Origin: Cytophagales bacterium
Lineage (GTDB): Bacteria > Bacteroidota > Bacteroidia > Cytophagales > Spirosomataceae
NCBI GenBank assembly: GCA_013298025.1
Contig: JAAFJE010000002.1
Coordinates: 298,773-362,772, forward strand
DNA: 64,000 bases
Direction of reading: 5' to 3'
Under the pieces are notes generated by a model. That model was given only the letters and a program-made list of their open reading frames with translations. It was not told where the DNA came from and ran no database searches. This document shows positions 8,015-15,246 of this stretch, one piece after another (within the stretch, counting starts at the first letter, position 1; each line of letters starts with the position of its first letter). The translations under genes were made by a program, and so were the position numbers.

Positions 8015-11000
8015 ATGAAAAAAAAGCTACTCTGTTTTCTGTGCTGTTTGTTGGCGTATATGCCTCTGCACGCCCAAACCGAAACGAGAATTTTATTCTC
8101 CGCTATTACGCCTAGCGAAAATACTGGTATGGATTATTCCTCTTGGTTGTCAGACGACCTCAACAATCTCGTACCTAGTGCTTGGACAGGCAACGACAAA
8201 TGGGTGGACGTAAAGCTTACGCTTACACAAAAATCCCTCGTAACACGCCTTTCCTTCTATGATTATACAGGCGTGTTTACAGATAAGCCTGCGTACATTT
8301 ATGCCTTGAATGGCACACAGAAAATCTTTTTAGGCCTATTCCAAGGGCTTACCTACATGAATTTTGTGGACTTAACTTTACCGCAAGGTATTGTAGCCGA
8401 TGCCATTGTGGTACATAAATTTGGCAACAATATTCCACAAAAAGTAAAAGTATTCGGGCAACCCATTACCAGTACAACAGTGCTTCCTGTATTGCTTGAT
8501 AGAATTGCCCTTAGCACCATTACCCCAAGCGAAAATACAGGCATGAATTACACGCCTTGGCTCACCGACGACCTGAATCAGATGGTTGAAAGTGCTTGGA
8601 CAGGCAATAGCAAATGGGTGGATGTTACCATCAAACTGGCAACGCCAGCCTTGATAAATAAACTTAGCTTGTATGATTATACAGGTGTCTTTACCGATTA
8701 TCCTGCTACTATTTATGCCCAGAATGGTTCAGAAAAAACATTGTTGGCAACCTTCGATGGCTCTACCTATATGAATTGGATAAATTATACCGCCTCCGCC
8801 GTACTAGCCGATGCCATTGTGGTGCATAAATTTGGCAATAATATTCCGCAAAAAATCAATGTGTATGGACAAGCCGTTTTAGCAGACCCACTTGCCACTA
8901 CCGCTACTACTACCACCACTACTCCAGTTGAGCAAAGAGTAAAACTCATTGCGACTGTTCCTAGCGAAAATACAGGGATGGATTACACGCCTTGGTTGAA
9001 CGATAACCTCGATAGCTTGGTAGCTCCTGTATGGGGTTCTGCCAATGCCAAATGGGTAGATGTTACCTTGCCTTTTGAGAAAAGAAGCAACGTAAACAAA
9101 ATCTCTTTATACGATTACACAGGCTCTTTTCCCGATGCCCCTGCGAGTATTTATTTGATAGACGGTACACAAAAAATTTTAGTAGGCACTTTCGATGGCT
9201 CTACTTATATGAACTGGGTAAATTATCCTTTAAGTACGCCCATCACCGCCGATGCCTTGTTGATTCACAAATATGGAATTAATATTCCTCAAAAAATTAA
9301 AGTGTATGGCACAGCCATAGCTGGTGCTGTGACGGTTACACCTTCCACAGGAACAGGGTCAAGTACTGGCTCTTCGTCGGGTTCAAGTACGGGTTCATCG
9401 TCAGGTTCAAGCACGAGTACAACCACGAATATTGTTGGCACTAAAATCCCACTCGACCCCAAGCGTTGGTATATTCTAAACAATACAGCCAATGGCATTG
9501 ATGCCCTTTTCGATGGAAAAACCGATGCCGAAGTTTTTACAGGTTGGGGAAAAATACTGAGTAATTACGATGCCTATTATCCTTTACTCGACGATGAAGA
9601 AATGACGATTCAGAGTGTGAAGTTTTATGACGGACAAGGTATTGTAAAAGATTATCCCCTAACGCTTTCGGTCATTACCGACCAATGGCAACGCAAACCT
9701 ATTGCTGTGTTTACGGGCGAAACTTATATGCAATGGGTTGGACCAAATGCGTCTAATCCGAATAAATTTTCTTTAGATACTGTCGTACAAGGAAAAGTAC
9801 GCTACTTGCTTATCAATACTTCCGATGGCTTTCCAAGAGAAATAGAATTGTATGGGACTTATAAAGCCAGTACGAAGGCTGTTACACCAGCACCTCACAA
9901 AGACATTCCGTTAAAAAATGGCTTTGGCTTTAATGGTTTTGAATGGGATTTCTTAGATACTTGGGGCTACGATGTTGATAGCAACAAACTCAAGCCTATC
10001 AAAACCTTTTCGGGTTTCCGTCATTATATGGATTGGGAAAAACTAGAAGCCATAGAAGGCGTTTATACTTTTAGCCCAACCATGAGCGGCGGATGGAATT
10101 ACGATGCTGTGTATGAAAGCTGTAAACAACAAGGCATTGAAGTATTGGCTTGTTTGCAAACCATGCCATCTTGGATGGAAGCTACCTACCCTGCTACCAG
10201 TCGTGATAGAGATTTTGCTCCGCTGAAATATGGCAGAAATTTTGCTTCTCCTGCATCTTACATAGAACAAGCCAAAGTGGCTTTTCAGTACACGGCTCGT
10301 TATGGTAGAAATACCTTAGTAAACCCAGCTTTGTTGAGTGTATATGATAAACCTCGCTGGACAGCCGACCACGTCAATAGCATTAGAATAGGGCTCAATT
10401 TAGTAAAATATATCGAATGTGGTAACGAAAGAGATAAATGGTGGAAAGGACGTGCTGGCTACCAAACAGGTAGAGAATATGCAGCCAATTTATCGGCATT
10501 TTATGATGGTCATAAAAATACGATGGGCCCTGGCGTTGGGGTAAAAAATGCCGACCCAACCATGAAAGTAGTAATGACGGGCTTGGCTTCGGCTAGTATT
10601 GATTATGTAAAAGGAATGATAGATTGGTGCAAAGAATTTAGAGGTTATAATGCCGACAGTAGCGTAAATGTGTGCTGGGATGTTATCAATTACCATTATT
10701 ACTCCAATAATTCTGACGCTTCGCAAAGTGGTATTGCTACTCGTGGTACAGCTCCTGAAATCTCTAGTGCAGGTAAAGTGGCTAAGGAATTTGTGGCGTT
10801 GGCTCATCAATCGTTACATGATATGCCTGTTTGGGTGACAGAATTGGGCTATGATGCCAACCAAGGTAGTCCTTACAAGGCTATTGCCATTGGCAATAAA
10901 GACGAGTACATTACCCAAGCCGACTGGTCGCTTCGTTCGGCATTGTTGTACAATCGTTTGGGTATCGAACGTTCGTTTTTCTATGAATTGTATGACGACA

Positions 11001-11659
11001 ATTTCCCTAATCCTATTCAGTTTGCTTCTTCTGGCCTTATCAACCAGAACAAAACACGCAAGCCTGTAGCCGATTATATGTATCAAGCTTCCAAATTGAT
11101 AGGCAATTATGTATATAAAGAAACGCTTTCGCAAGACCCAATCGTTGATAGATACGAACTTAATGGCAAGTCGGCTTATGTTGCTTACATTCCCGACGAA
11201 GTAGGTCGTACTGGTACTTATACGCTTGCCCTGAATGCCGCACAAGCCAAAATTTATACGCCTTTGGCTGGCAGCGATACCATGAGCATCAGCCAACAAA
11301 GCACAACGAACGGAAACCTTACCTTGGCTCTTAGCGAAACGCCTATCTTTATTTTGCCTGTCAGCAGTCAAGCACGCATGGTAGCCGAACAGCCTTTGAT
11401 AGAACGCCCTAACATTCGCTTATTTCCTAACCCCGCTAGTCAGGTTATCACACTCGATTTTGATGATGCACACCTAGGAAATGTACAAGTGAATTTTTAC
11501 GATACGCAAGGACAATTAGCTAAACAACATTCGTTTACCAAAACCAACACAACCCAACAAGAAACGGTGTCGGTATCGACTTTAGCTCTTGGATTATATT
11601 TTGTAGAAATACAACAAGGTACACAAAAGTCTTTGCAGAAATTTATGAAAGTAAATTAA
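8015..11659 (+). CDS. T9SS-secreted glycoside-hydrolase-like protein with four tandem beta-rich modules
   Basis: A 1214-residue exported protein. A signal peptide (about 1-21, ending in HAQ) is followed by three closely similar modules of about 123 residues (about 27-150, 164-287, 308-432), each opening with PSENTGM and closing near NIPQK. A Ser/Thr/Gly-rich linker (about 442-470) leads to a divergent fourth module (about 478-618). Next is a TIM-barrel glycosidase-like domain (about 629-1045) with a likely acid/base Glu805 in CGNERDKWW and a likely nucleophile Glu943 in VWVTELGYD, as in clan GH-A enzymes. A T9SS type A sorting domain (about 1129-1214, starting LFPNPAS) ends the protein. The substrate is unknown. 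Its position beside exopolysaccharide genes suggests it acts on, or anchors to, matrix polysaccharide (inference). The modules may be carbohydrate-binding. Confidence 0.85.
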   Translation: MKKKLLCFLCCLLAYMPLHAQTETRILFSAITPSENTGMDYSSWLSDDLNNLVPSAWTGNDKWVDVKLTLTQKSLVTRLSFYDYTGVFTDKPAYIYALNGTQKIFLGLFQGLTYMNFVDLTLPQGIVADAIVVHKFGNNIPQKVKVFGQPITSTTVLPVLLDRIALSTITPSENTGMNYTPWLTDDLNQMVESAWTGNSKWVDVTIKLATPALINKLSLYDYTGVFTDYPATIYAQNGSEKTLLATFDGSTYMNWINYTASAVLADAIVVHKFGNNIPQKINVYGQAVLADPLATTATTTTTTPVEQRVKLIATVPSENTGMDYTPWLNDNLDSLVAPVWGSANAKWVDVTLPFEKRSNVNKISLYDYTGSFPDAPASIYLIDGTQKILVGTFDGSTYMNWVNYPLSTPITADALLIHKYGINIPQKIKVYGTAIAGAVTVTPSTGTGSSTGSSSGSSTGSSSGSSTSTTTNIVGTKIPLDPKRWYILNNTANGIDALFDGKTDAEVFTGWGKILSNYDAYYPLLDDEEMTIQSVKFYDGQGIVKDYPLTLSVITDQWQRKPIAVFTGETYMQWVGPNASNPNKFSLDTVVQGKVRYLLINTSDGFPREIELYGTYKASTKAVTPAPHKDIPLKNGFGFNGFEWDFLDTWGYDVDSNKLKPIKTFSGFRHYMDWEKLEAIEGVYTFSPTMSGGWNYDAVYESCKQQGIEVLACLQTMPSWMEATYPATSRDRDFAPLKYGRNFASPASYIEQAKVAFQYTARYGRNTLVNPALLSVYDKPRWTADHVNSIRIGLNLVKYIECGNERDKWWKGRAGYQTGREYAANLSAFYDGHKNTMGPGVGVKNADPTMKVVMTGLASASIDYVKGMIDWCKEFRGYNADSSVNVCWDVINYHYYSNNSDASQSGIATRGTAPEISSAGKVAKEFVALAHQSLHDMPVWVTELGYDANQGSPYKAIAIGNKDEYITQADWSLRSALLYNRLGIERSFFYELYDDNFPNPIQFASSGLINQNKTRKPVADYMYQASKLIGNYVYKETLSQDPIVDRYELNGKSAYVAYIPDEVGRTGTYTLALNAAQAKIYTPLAGSDTMSISQQSTTNGNLTLALSETPIFILPVSSQARMVAEQPLIERPNIRLFPNPASQVITLDFDDAHLGNVQVNFYDTQGQLAKQHSFTKTNTTQQETVSVSTLALGLYFVEIQQGTQKSLQKFMKVN
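8096..9311 (+). repeat. Three in-gene tandem module repeats (~125 codons each)
   Basis: Copies lie near 8096-8464, 8504-8872 and 8938-9311. Each encodes PSENTGM, a W-L-x-D-x-L segment, KWVDV, the string YDYTG (SFYDYTG in the first copy, SLYDYTG in the next two), a TYMN(W/F)V-like segment and a final NIPQK. They are much more alike than the fourth module (9446-9868), implying recent duplication of the first three. Confidence 0.8.
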
Positions 11660-11662
11660 ATT

Positions 11663-11807
11663 TATTGAGTGAATGAGCGATTGAGTGATTGAGCGATTTA
11701 AGTTGTAATACAGAATTAATTTTCATCAGAACTAATTATAAATATCTGATAATAAAAAACTTAACTCACCAATCACTCAATCACTCATGCACTAAATCAC
11801 TCAATAG
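11663..11807. repeat. Short GAGTGATT-type tandem repeats in inverted arrangement
   Basis: The left tract (11663-11698) repeats GAGTGAATGAGCGATT-like units. The right tract (11764-11807) is its reverse complement in style (AATCACTCAATCACTC). The two can pair into a long hairpin after the glycosidase gene and may act as a terminator. No gene lies between them. Confidence 0.6.
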
Positions 11808-11832
11808 CTAAAACATTCTTTTCACGCGTGTG

Positions 11833-11865
11833 CTTGCCAAAGCATTTTTTCTCTTCCTATCTTTG
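11833..11865 (+). promoter_or_regulatory. Promoter for the GntR regulator gene
   Basis: TTG (11833-11835) and a perfect TATCTTTG (11858-11865), 22 bases apart, with the start codon 23 bases further downstream. Confidence 0.6.
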
Positions 11866-11888
11866 TAAGGTAATTACCGCACAACTTT

Positions 11889-12596
11889 ATGCAAATTCCT
11901 CAATATCGGCAGCTATACGAAAGCTTAAAGCACCAAATCATTTCGGGCGTTTACCAACCCGATGATTTACTTCCTTCCGAAAATCAATTGGCTGAATGGC
12001 ACCAAATTACCCGCATGACGGTGCGACAAGCTTTGAAAGAATTGCTCAACGAAGGATATATTCGCAAACACCAAGGGAAGGGAACGTTTGTCAATTTTCG
12101 GCAAAAAAGTGTCGGAACATGGCATTTTGAAGCCCAAAAATCCGACCCAACGAGTACGCTTGTAGTGCAGTCGTCTATTATTGGAAAACCATCTATTCAG
12201 GCTTGGGACAAAGCTTTTCCTTATCCGCTTACGACCGACGAGCAACAAGCTGGCTGTATCCAAGCCCTTAATTTGTTGAGTATTACGCAGAAACCTGTAT
12301 TAGTCGAACAGTTTTTTTTACCGAATATCAATGTCCCGGGCTTCATCATGACTCCGTTTGTCAACGCTTCTATCATCGACTCGTTGCGGGTATCCTACCA
12401 TATTGAGGCTGCTGCCATAGAACAAAGCATCTCGGCAACCCTTGCCCAAGCCAACGAAGCTTTGTGGTTGCAAATTCCCCTAAACACACCGCTACTACAA
12501 ATCTGGCGACGCTATACTACCAACCGCACGGGCTTTTATTTTTATTCAAAAGCATGGTGCTGTACGCAAGATTATGCACTGTGTATGGGTAAATAA
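11889..12596 (+). CDS. GntR/HutC-family transcriptional regulator with UTRA domain
   Basis: A 235-residue DNA-binding regulator. Residues about 5-70 form the GntR winged helix (LPSENQLAEW, TRMTVRQALKELLNEGYI, GKGTFV), and the remainder (about 85-230) is a UTRA-type effector-binding domain. HutC-family members usually respond to sugars, amino acids or their phosphates and often control neighbouring catabolic genes; the nearest candidate here is the upstream secreted glycosidase. Its own promoter lies immediately upstream. It reads in the same direction as gltX, 34 bases away, but gltX has its own -7 box in that gap. Confidence 0.88.
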   Translation: MQIPQYRQLYESLKHQIISGVYQPDDLLPSENQLAEWHQITRMTVRQALKELLNEGYIRKHQGKGTFVNFRQKSVGTWHFEAQKSDPTSTLVVQSSIIGKPSIQAWDKAFPYPLTTDEQQAGCIQALNLLSITQKPVLVEQFFLPNINVPGFIMTPFVNASIIDSLRVSYHIEAAAIEQSISATLAQANEALWLQIPLNTPLLQIWRRYTTNRTGFYFYSKAWCCTQDYALCMGK

Positions 12597-12598
12597 AT

Positions 12599-12606
12599 TA
12601 TCTTTG
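12599..12606 (+). promoter_or_regulatory. -7 box for gltX
   Basis: A perfect TATCTTTG that starts just after the regulator stop codon and ends 24 bases before the gltX ATG. No clear TTG is seen at the matching upstream distance. Confidence 0.45.
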
Positions 12607-12630
12607 CAGTCTGAATAAAAATACAAGAGC

Positions 12631-14127
12631 ATGAGTCAACAAGTAAGAGTACGGTTTGCTCCTAGTCCGACGGGACCTTTGCATATTGGAGGAGTACGAA
12701 CTGCATTGTATAATTATCTTCTAGCAAGAAAACTAGGGGGAAAGATGTTACTTCGCATCGAAGACACCGACCAAAATCGTTTTGTACAAGGAGCGGAAGA
12801 ATATATTTTATCGTCTTTACAGTGGTTAGGAATTGAGATTGACGAAGGCGTGGGCGTAGGTGGGCCTCATGCCCCTTATCGCCAATCGGAGCGTTCGGCT
12901 ATTTACCAACAATACGCCCAACAATTACTCAACGAAGGCAAGGCGTATTATGCCTTCGATACATCGGAAGAGCTAGATGCCATGCGTCAAAACTTTGAAA
13001 GCCAAGGTTCGGCTTTTCAATATAATGCCCTCACACGCACCCGTTTGAAAAACTCTTTGACCCTCAGTGCCGAAGAAGTACAAGCCAAACTTGCTGCTGG
13101 CGAGCCGTATGTCATTCGCTTGAAAGTGCCAGCCAAAGAGGAAATTCGTTTCAAAGATTTGATTCGTGATTGGGTACACGTGCATTCGTCAACCATAGAC
13201 GACAAGGTATTGATGAAATCGGACGGGCTGCCAACTTACCATTTGGCCAACGTGGTAGATGACCATTTGATGGAAATTACGCACGTTATCAGAGGAGAAG
13301 AATGGTTGCCTTCTGCCCCATTGCACGTGTTGTTGTACAGGGCTTTTGGCTGGGAAGCGACCATGCCTCAATTTGCCCATTTACCTTTATTATTGAAACC
13401 CGAAGGCAATGGCAAACTCTCGAAAAGAGATGCAGAATTGGGTGGTTTTCCCGTATTTCCTTTAGCATGGAACGCTCCAGACGGTACTAAAGCGATTGGC
13501 TTTAGAGAAGAAGGGTATTTGAAAGAAACGTTAATCAATTTCTTGGCATTTTTGGGCTGGAACCCTGGCACCGAACAAGAAATGTTTAGCATGGAAGCCT
13601 TAGTCACCGCTTTTTCTTTGGAAAAAATCAATAAATCGGGGGCTAAATTCGATATTCAAAAAGCCAAATGGTACAACGAACAATACCTGCGTTTACGTAG
13701 CGATGAGTCGCTGGCTGCGGAGTTTTTAACGGCATACGAAAGCGATAAAGCCCTAAAAATTGTGCGTTTATTCAAAGAGCGTGTCACTTTCCCTCAGCAA
13801 ATTACCACAGAAGCACAAGCCTTGTTTGTCGCTCCTGAAAGCTACGATGCTGCGGTTGTTGCCGCCAAATGGAACGACGATGCCAAAAAAGGAATCGCTG
13901 CGTTCAAAGAGGCATTGGTGAGTTTAGACGACTTTAGTGCCGATGCCATTAAACATACTTTGGCAGATACCCTGACAAGTTTAGGCATCAAAATGGGTAA
14001 AGTAATGCAGGCTTTACGCTTGGCTGTGACGGGCGTAGGTGCTGGCCCAGACTTGATGTTGATGATGGAAATTATTGGTAAAGAAGGGGTTATTGCTCGT
14101 TTAGATAAAGCTTTACAAACATTGTAG
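12631..14127 (+). CDS. gltX: Glutamyl-tRNA synthetase
   Basis: Charges tRNA-Glu with glutamate in the cytoplasm; essential for translation. The 498-residue product is a class I synthetase with the HIGH-type motif PSPTGPLHIGG (about 11-21) and the KMSKS-type motif KLSKRD (about 262-267). The ATG is preceded by a -7 box at 12599-12606. Length is normal for a bacterial GltX. A stem-loop terminator follows at 14167-14207. Confidence 0.96.
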   Translation: MSQQVRVRFAPSPTGPLHIGGVRTALYNYLLARKLGGKMLLRIEDTDQNRFVQGAEEYILSSLQWLGIEIDEGVGVGGPHAPYRQSERSAIYQQYAQQLLNEGKAYYAFDTSEELDAMRQNFESQGSAFQYNALTRTRLKNSLTLSAEEVQAKLAAGEPYVIRLKVPAKEEIRFKDLIRDWVHVHSSTIDDKVLMKSDGLPTYHLANVVDDHLMEITHVIRGEEWLPSAPLHVLLYRAFGWEATMPQFAHLPLLLKPEGNGKLSKRDAELGGFPVFPLAWNAPDGTKAIGFREEGYLKETLINFLAFLGWNPGTEQEMFSMEALVTAFSLEKINKSGAKFDIQKAKWYNEQYLRLRSDESLAAEFLTAYESDKALKIVRLFKERVTFPQQITTEAQALFVAPESYDAAVVAAKWNDDAKKGIAAFKEALVSLDDFSADAIKHTLADTLTSLGIKMGKVMQALRLAVTGVGAGPDLMLMMEIIGKEGVIARLDKALQTL

Positions 14128-14166
14128 GCATTGAGCATTGTAAGCGTACAATACCGTTGAATAGAT

Positions 14167-14207
14167 TTTTCTGCTAGGAAATAAGCGTATTGTTTCCTAG
14201 TAGAAAA
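14167..14207 (+). terminator. Terminator after gltX
   Basis: TTTTCTGCTAGGAAA (14167-14181) pairs with TTTCCTAGTAGAAAA (14193-14207) through a G-T wobble, with an 11-base loop. Confidence 0.65.
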
Positions 14208-14287
14208 TACATATTTTTGTATAAAGTCTTTTGATTTAGATGAACATTTTACGTTAGGGTATCGCTCACATTAAACTTACCAAGGCT

Positions 14288-14470
14288 ATGGCTAAGAAAA
14301 AAGAAACTCCCAAGAAGGAACTCCCAAAAGTACATGAAGAGCTTGAAGGGTTCGATATTACAATTAATTCTTTCGGAGAAATTAATCGTTCGATAGACAT
14401 TGAGAGAATTAATGCTTTTCTCAACAAACACATGGATGACAAAAAATTGCGAGGAAGAGAGGGGGAATGA
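14288..14470 (+). CDS. Small conserved hypothetical protein (60 aa)
   Basis: A 60-residue charged protein: a Lys-rich N terminus (MAKKKETPKKE), then a compact segment GFDITINSFGEINRSIDIERINAFLNKHMDDKK. Short basic proteins of this type, with an 'INSFGEI...N.FLN' core, occur in related Cytophagales (from memory, not searched). The coding frame ends directly against a 56-bp tandem repeat, and the last residues (RGREGE) may be altered by it. No function is known. The single hydrophobic-polar helix near the C terminus hints at a binding role. Confidence 0.65.
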   Translation: MAKKKETPKKELPKVHEELEGFDITINSFGEINRSIDIERINAFLNKHMDDKKLRGREGE

Positions 14471-14472
14471 GA

Positions 14473-14712
14473 ATTTGAAAATTTGGTAATTTGAAGATTT
14501 GAAAATGTGGGGATTTGAAGATGTAGAGATTTGAAAATTTGGTAATTTGAAGATTTGAAAATGTGGGGATTTGAAGATGTAGAGATTTGAAAATTTGGTA
14601 ATTTGAAGATTTGAAAATGAAGGAATTAAATTTAATTTCAATAGTAAATCCAATTTACTTTACCAATCACACTATTCCATCTTCAAATTTTCAAATTACC
14701 AAATTTTCAAAT
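14473..14712. repeat. 56-bp tandem repeat (~2.6 copies) with an inverted partner
   Basis: Units starting at 14473, 14529 and 14585 are nearly identical and are built from ATTTGAAAATTTGG-like blocks. An inverted stretch of the same blocks lies at 14679-14712, so the whole region can fold back. It separates convergent genes (small ORF and FKBP) and may terminate both. The minus-strand frame across it (Phe/Gln/Ser repeats) is an artefact. Confidence 0.85.
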
Positions 14713-14716
14713 CAAT

Positions 14717-15148
14717 TTATTGAATCCCAACTAATTCAATATCGAAAATCAAATCCTGTCCAGCTAGAGGGTGGTTGGCATCTAAAGTAATCGTTGTATC
14801 AGTCACTTCTGTTACCACTACAGGCATTACTTGGCCTGTACCATCTTGGTGCATATTCAATTGCATACCCACTTCGTAAGGAATATCCGCAGGGATTTCG
14901 TTGCGAGGGAATACAGCAGTATAATCAGGATTTACAGGGCCATACGCCTGCTCTACAGGGATATGTACTGTTTTCTTTTCGCCAATAGCCATACCCGTGA
15001 TGCCGTTGTCGAAACCAGCAATCACCATACCAGAGCCTAATTCAAACGCCAAAGGCTCACGTCCTTCAGAGCTATCGAAAATGGTTCCGTCTGTTAATTT
15101 ACCAGTGTAATGGACGCTTACTGTATCGCCCGCTTTTGCTTGTGCCAT
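14717..15148 (-). CDS. FKBP-type peptidyl-prolyl cis-trans isomerase, SlyD-like
   Basis: Catalyses proline isomerisation during protein folding. The 143-residue cytoplasmic protein has the FKBP core (VSVHYTGKLTDGTIFDSS, about 10-27; GSGMVIAGFDNGITGMAIGEKK, about 38-59; IPVEQAYG, about 63-70), followed by the insert-in-flap region of SlyD-type enzymes (about 75-125) and the closing strand LIFDIELVGI. The His-rich metal-binding tail of E. coli SlyD is absent. It is a single gene whose 3' end abuts the 56-bp repeat region. Confidence 0.92.
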   Translation of the reverse strand: MAQAKAGDTVSVHYTGKLTDGTIFDSSEGREPLAFELGSGMVIAGFDNGITGMAIGEKKTVHIPVEQAYGPVNPDYTAVFPRNEIPADIPYEVGMQLNMHQDGTGQVMPVVVTEVTDTTITLDANHPLAGQDLIFDIELVGIQ

Positions 15149-15246
15149 TGTAATACTTGTTAAAAAATGAAAGGTACAAAGGTCGGCTTTTATTTTTAGA
15201 AAGAAAAATTATTCAAAAGCCGATTCCTGTCGAAAGTCTGTTGTAT

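Noticed and set aside
10814..11371. 185-codon minus-strand ORF
   Set aside because: Antisense to the conserved barrel domain of the secreted glycosidase; no recognisable domain or start context.
14473..14618. Possible CRISPR array
   Set aside because: The repeats are contiguous 56-base units without unique spacers, and no cas genes are present.
14249..14653. 134-codon minus-strand ORF rich in FQIFK-like repeats
   Set aside because: It is the translation of the 56-bp tandem repeat and runs antisense through the small conserved gene at 14288.
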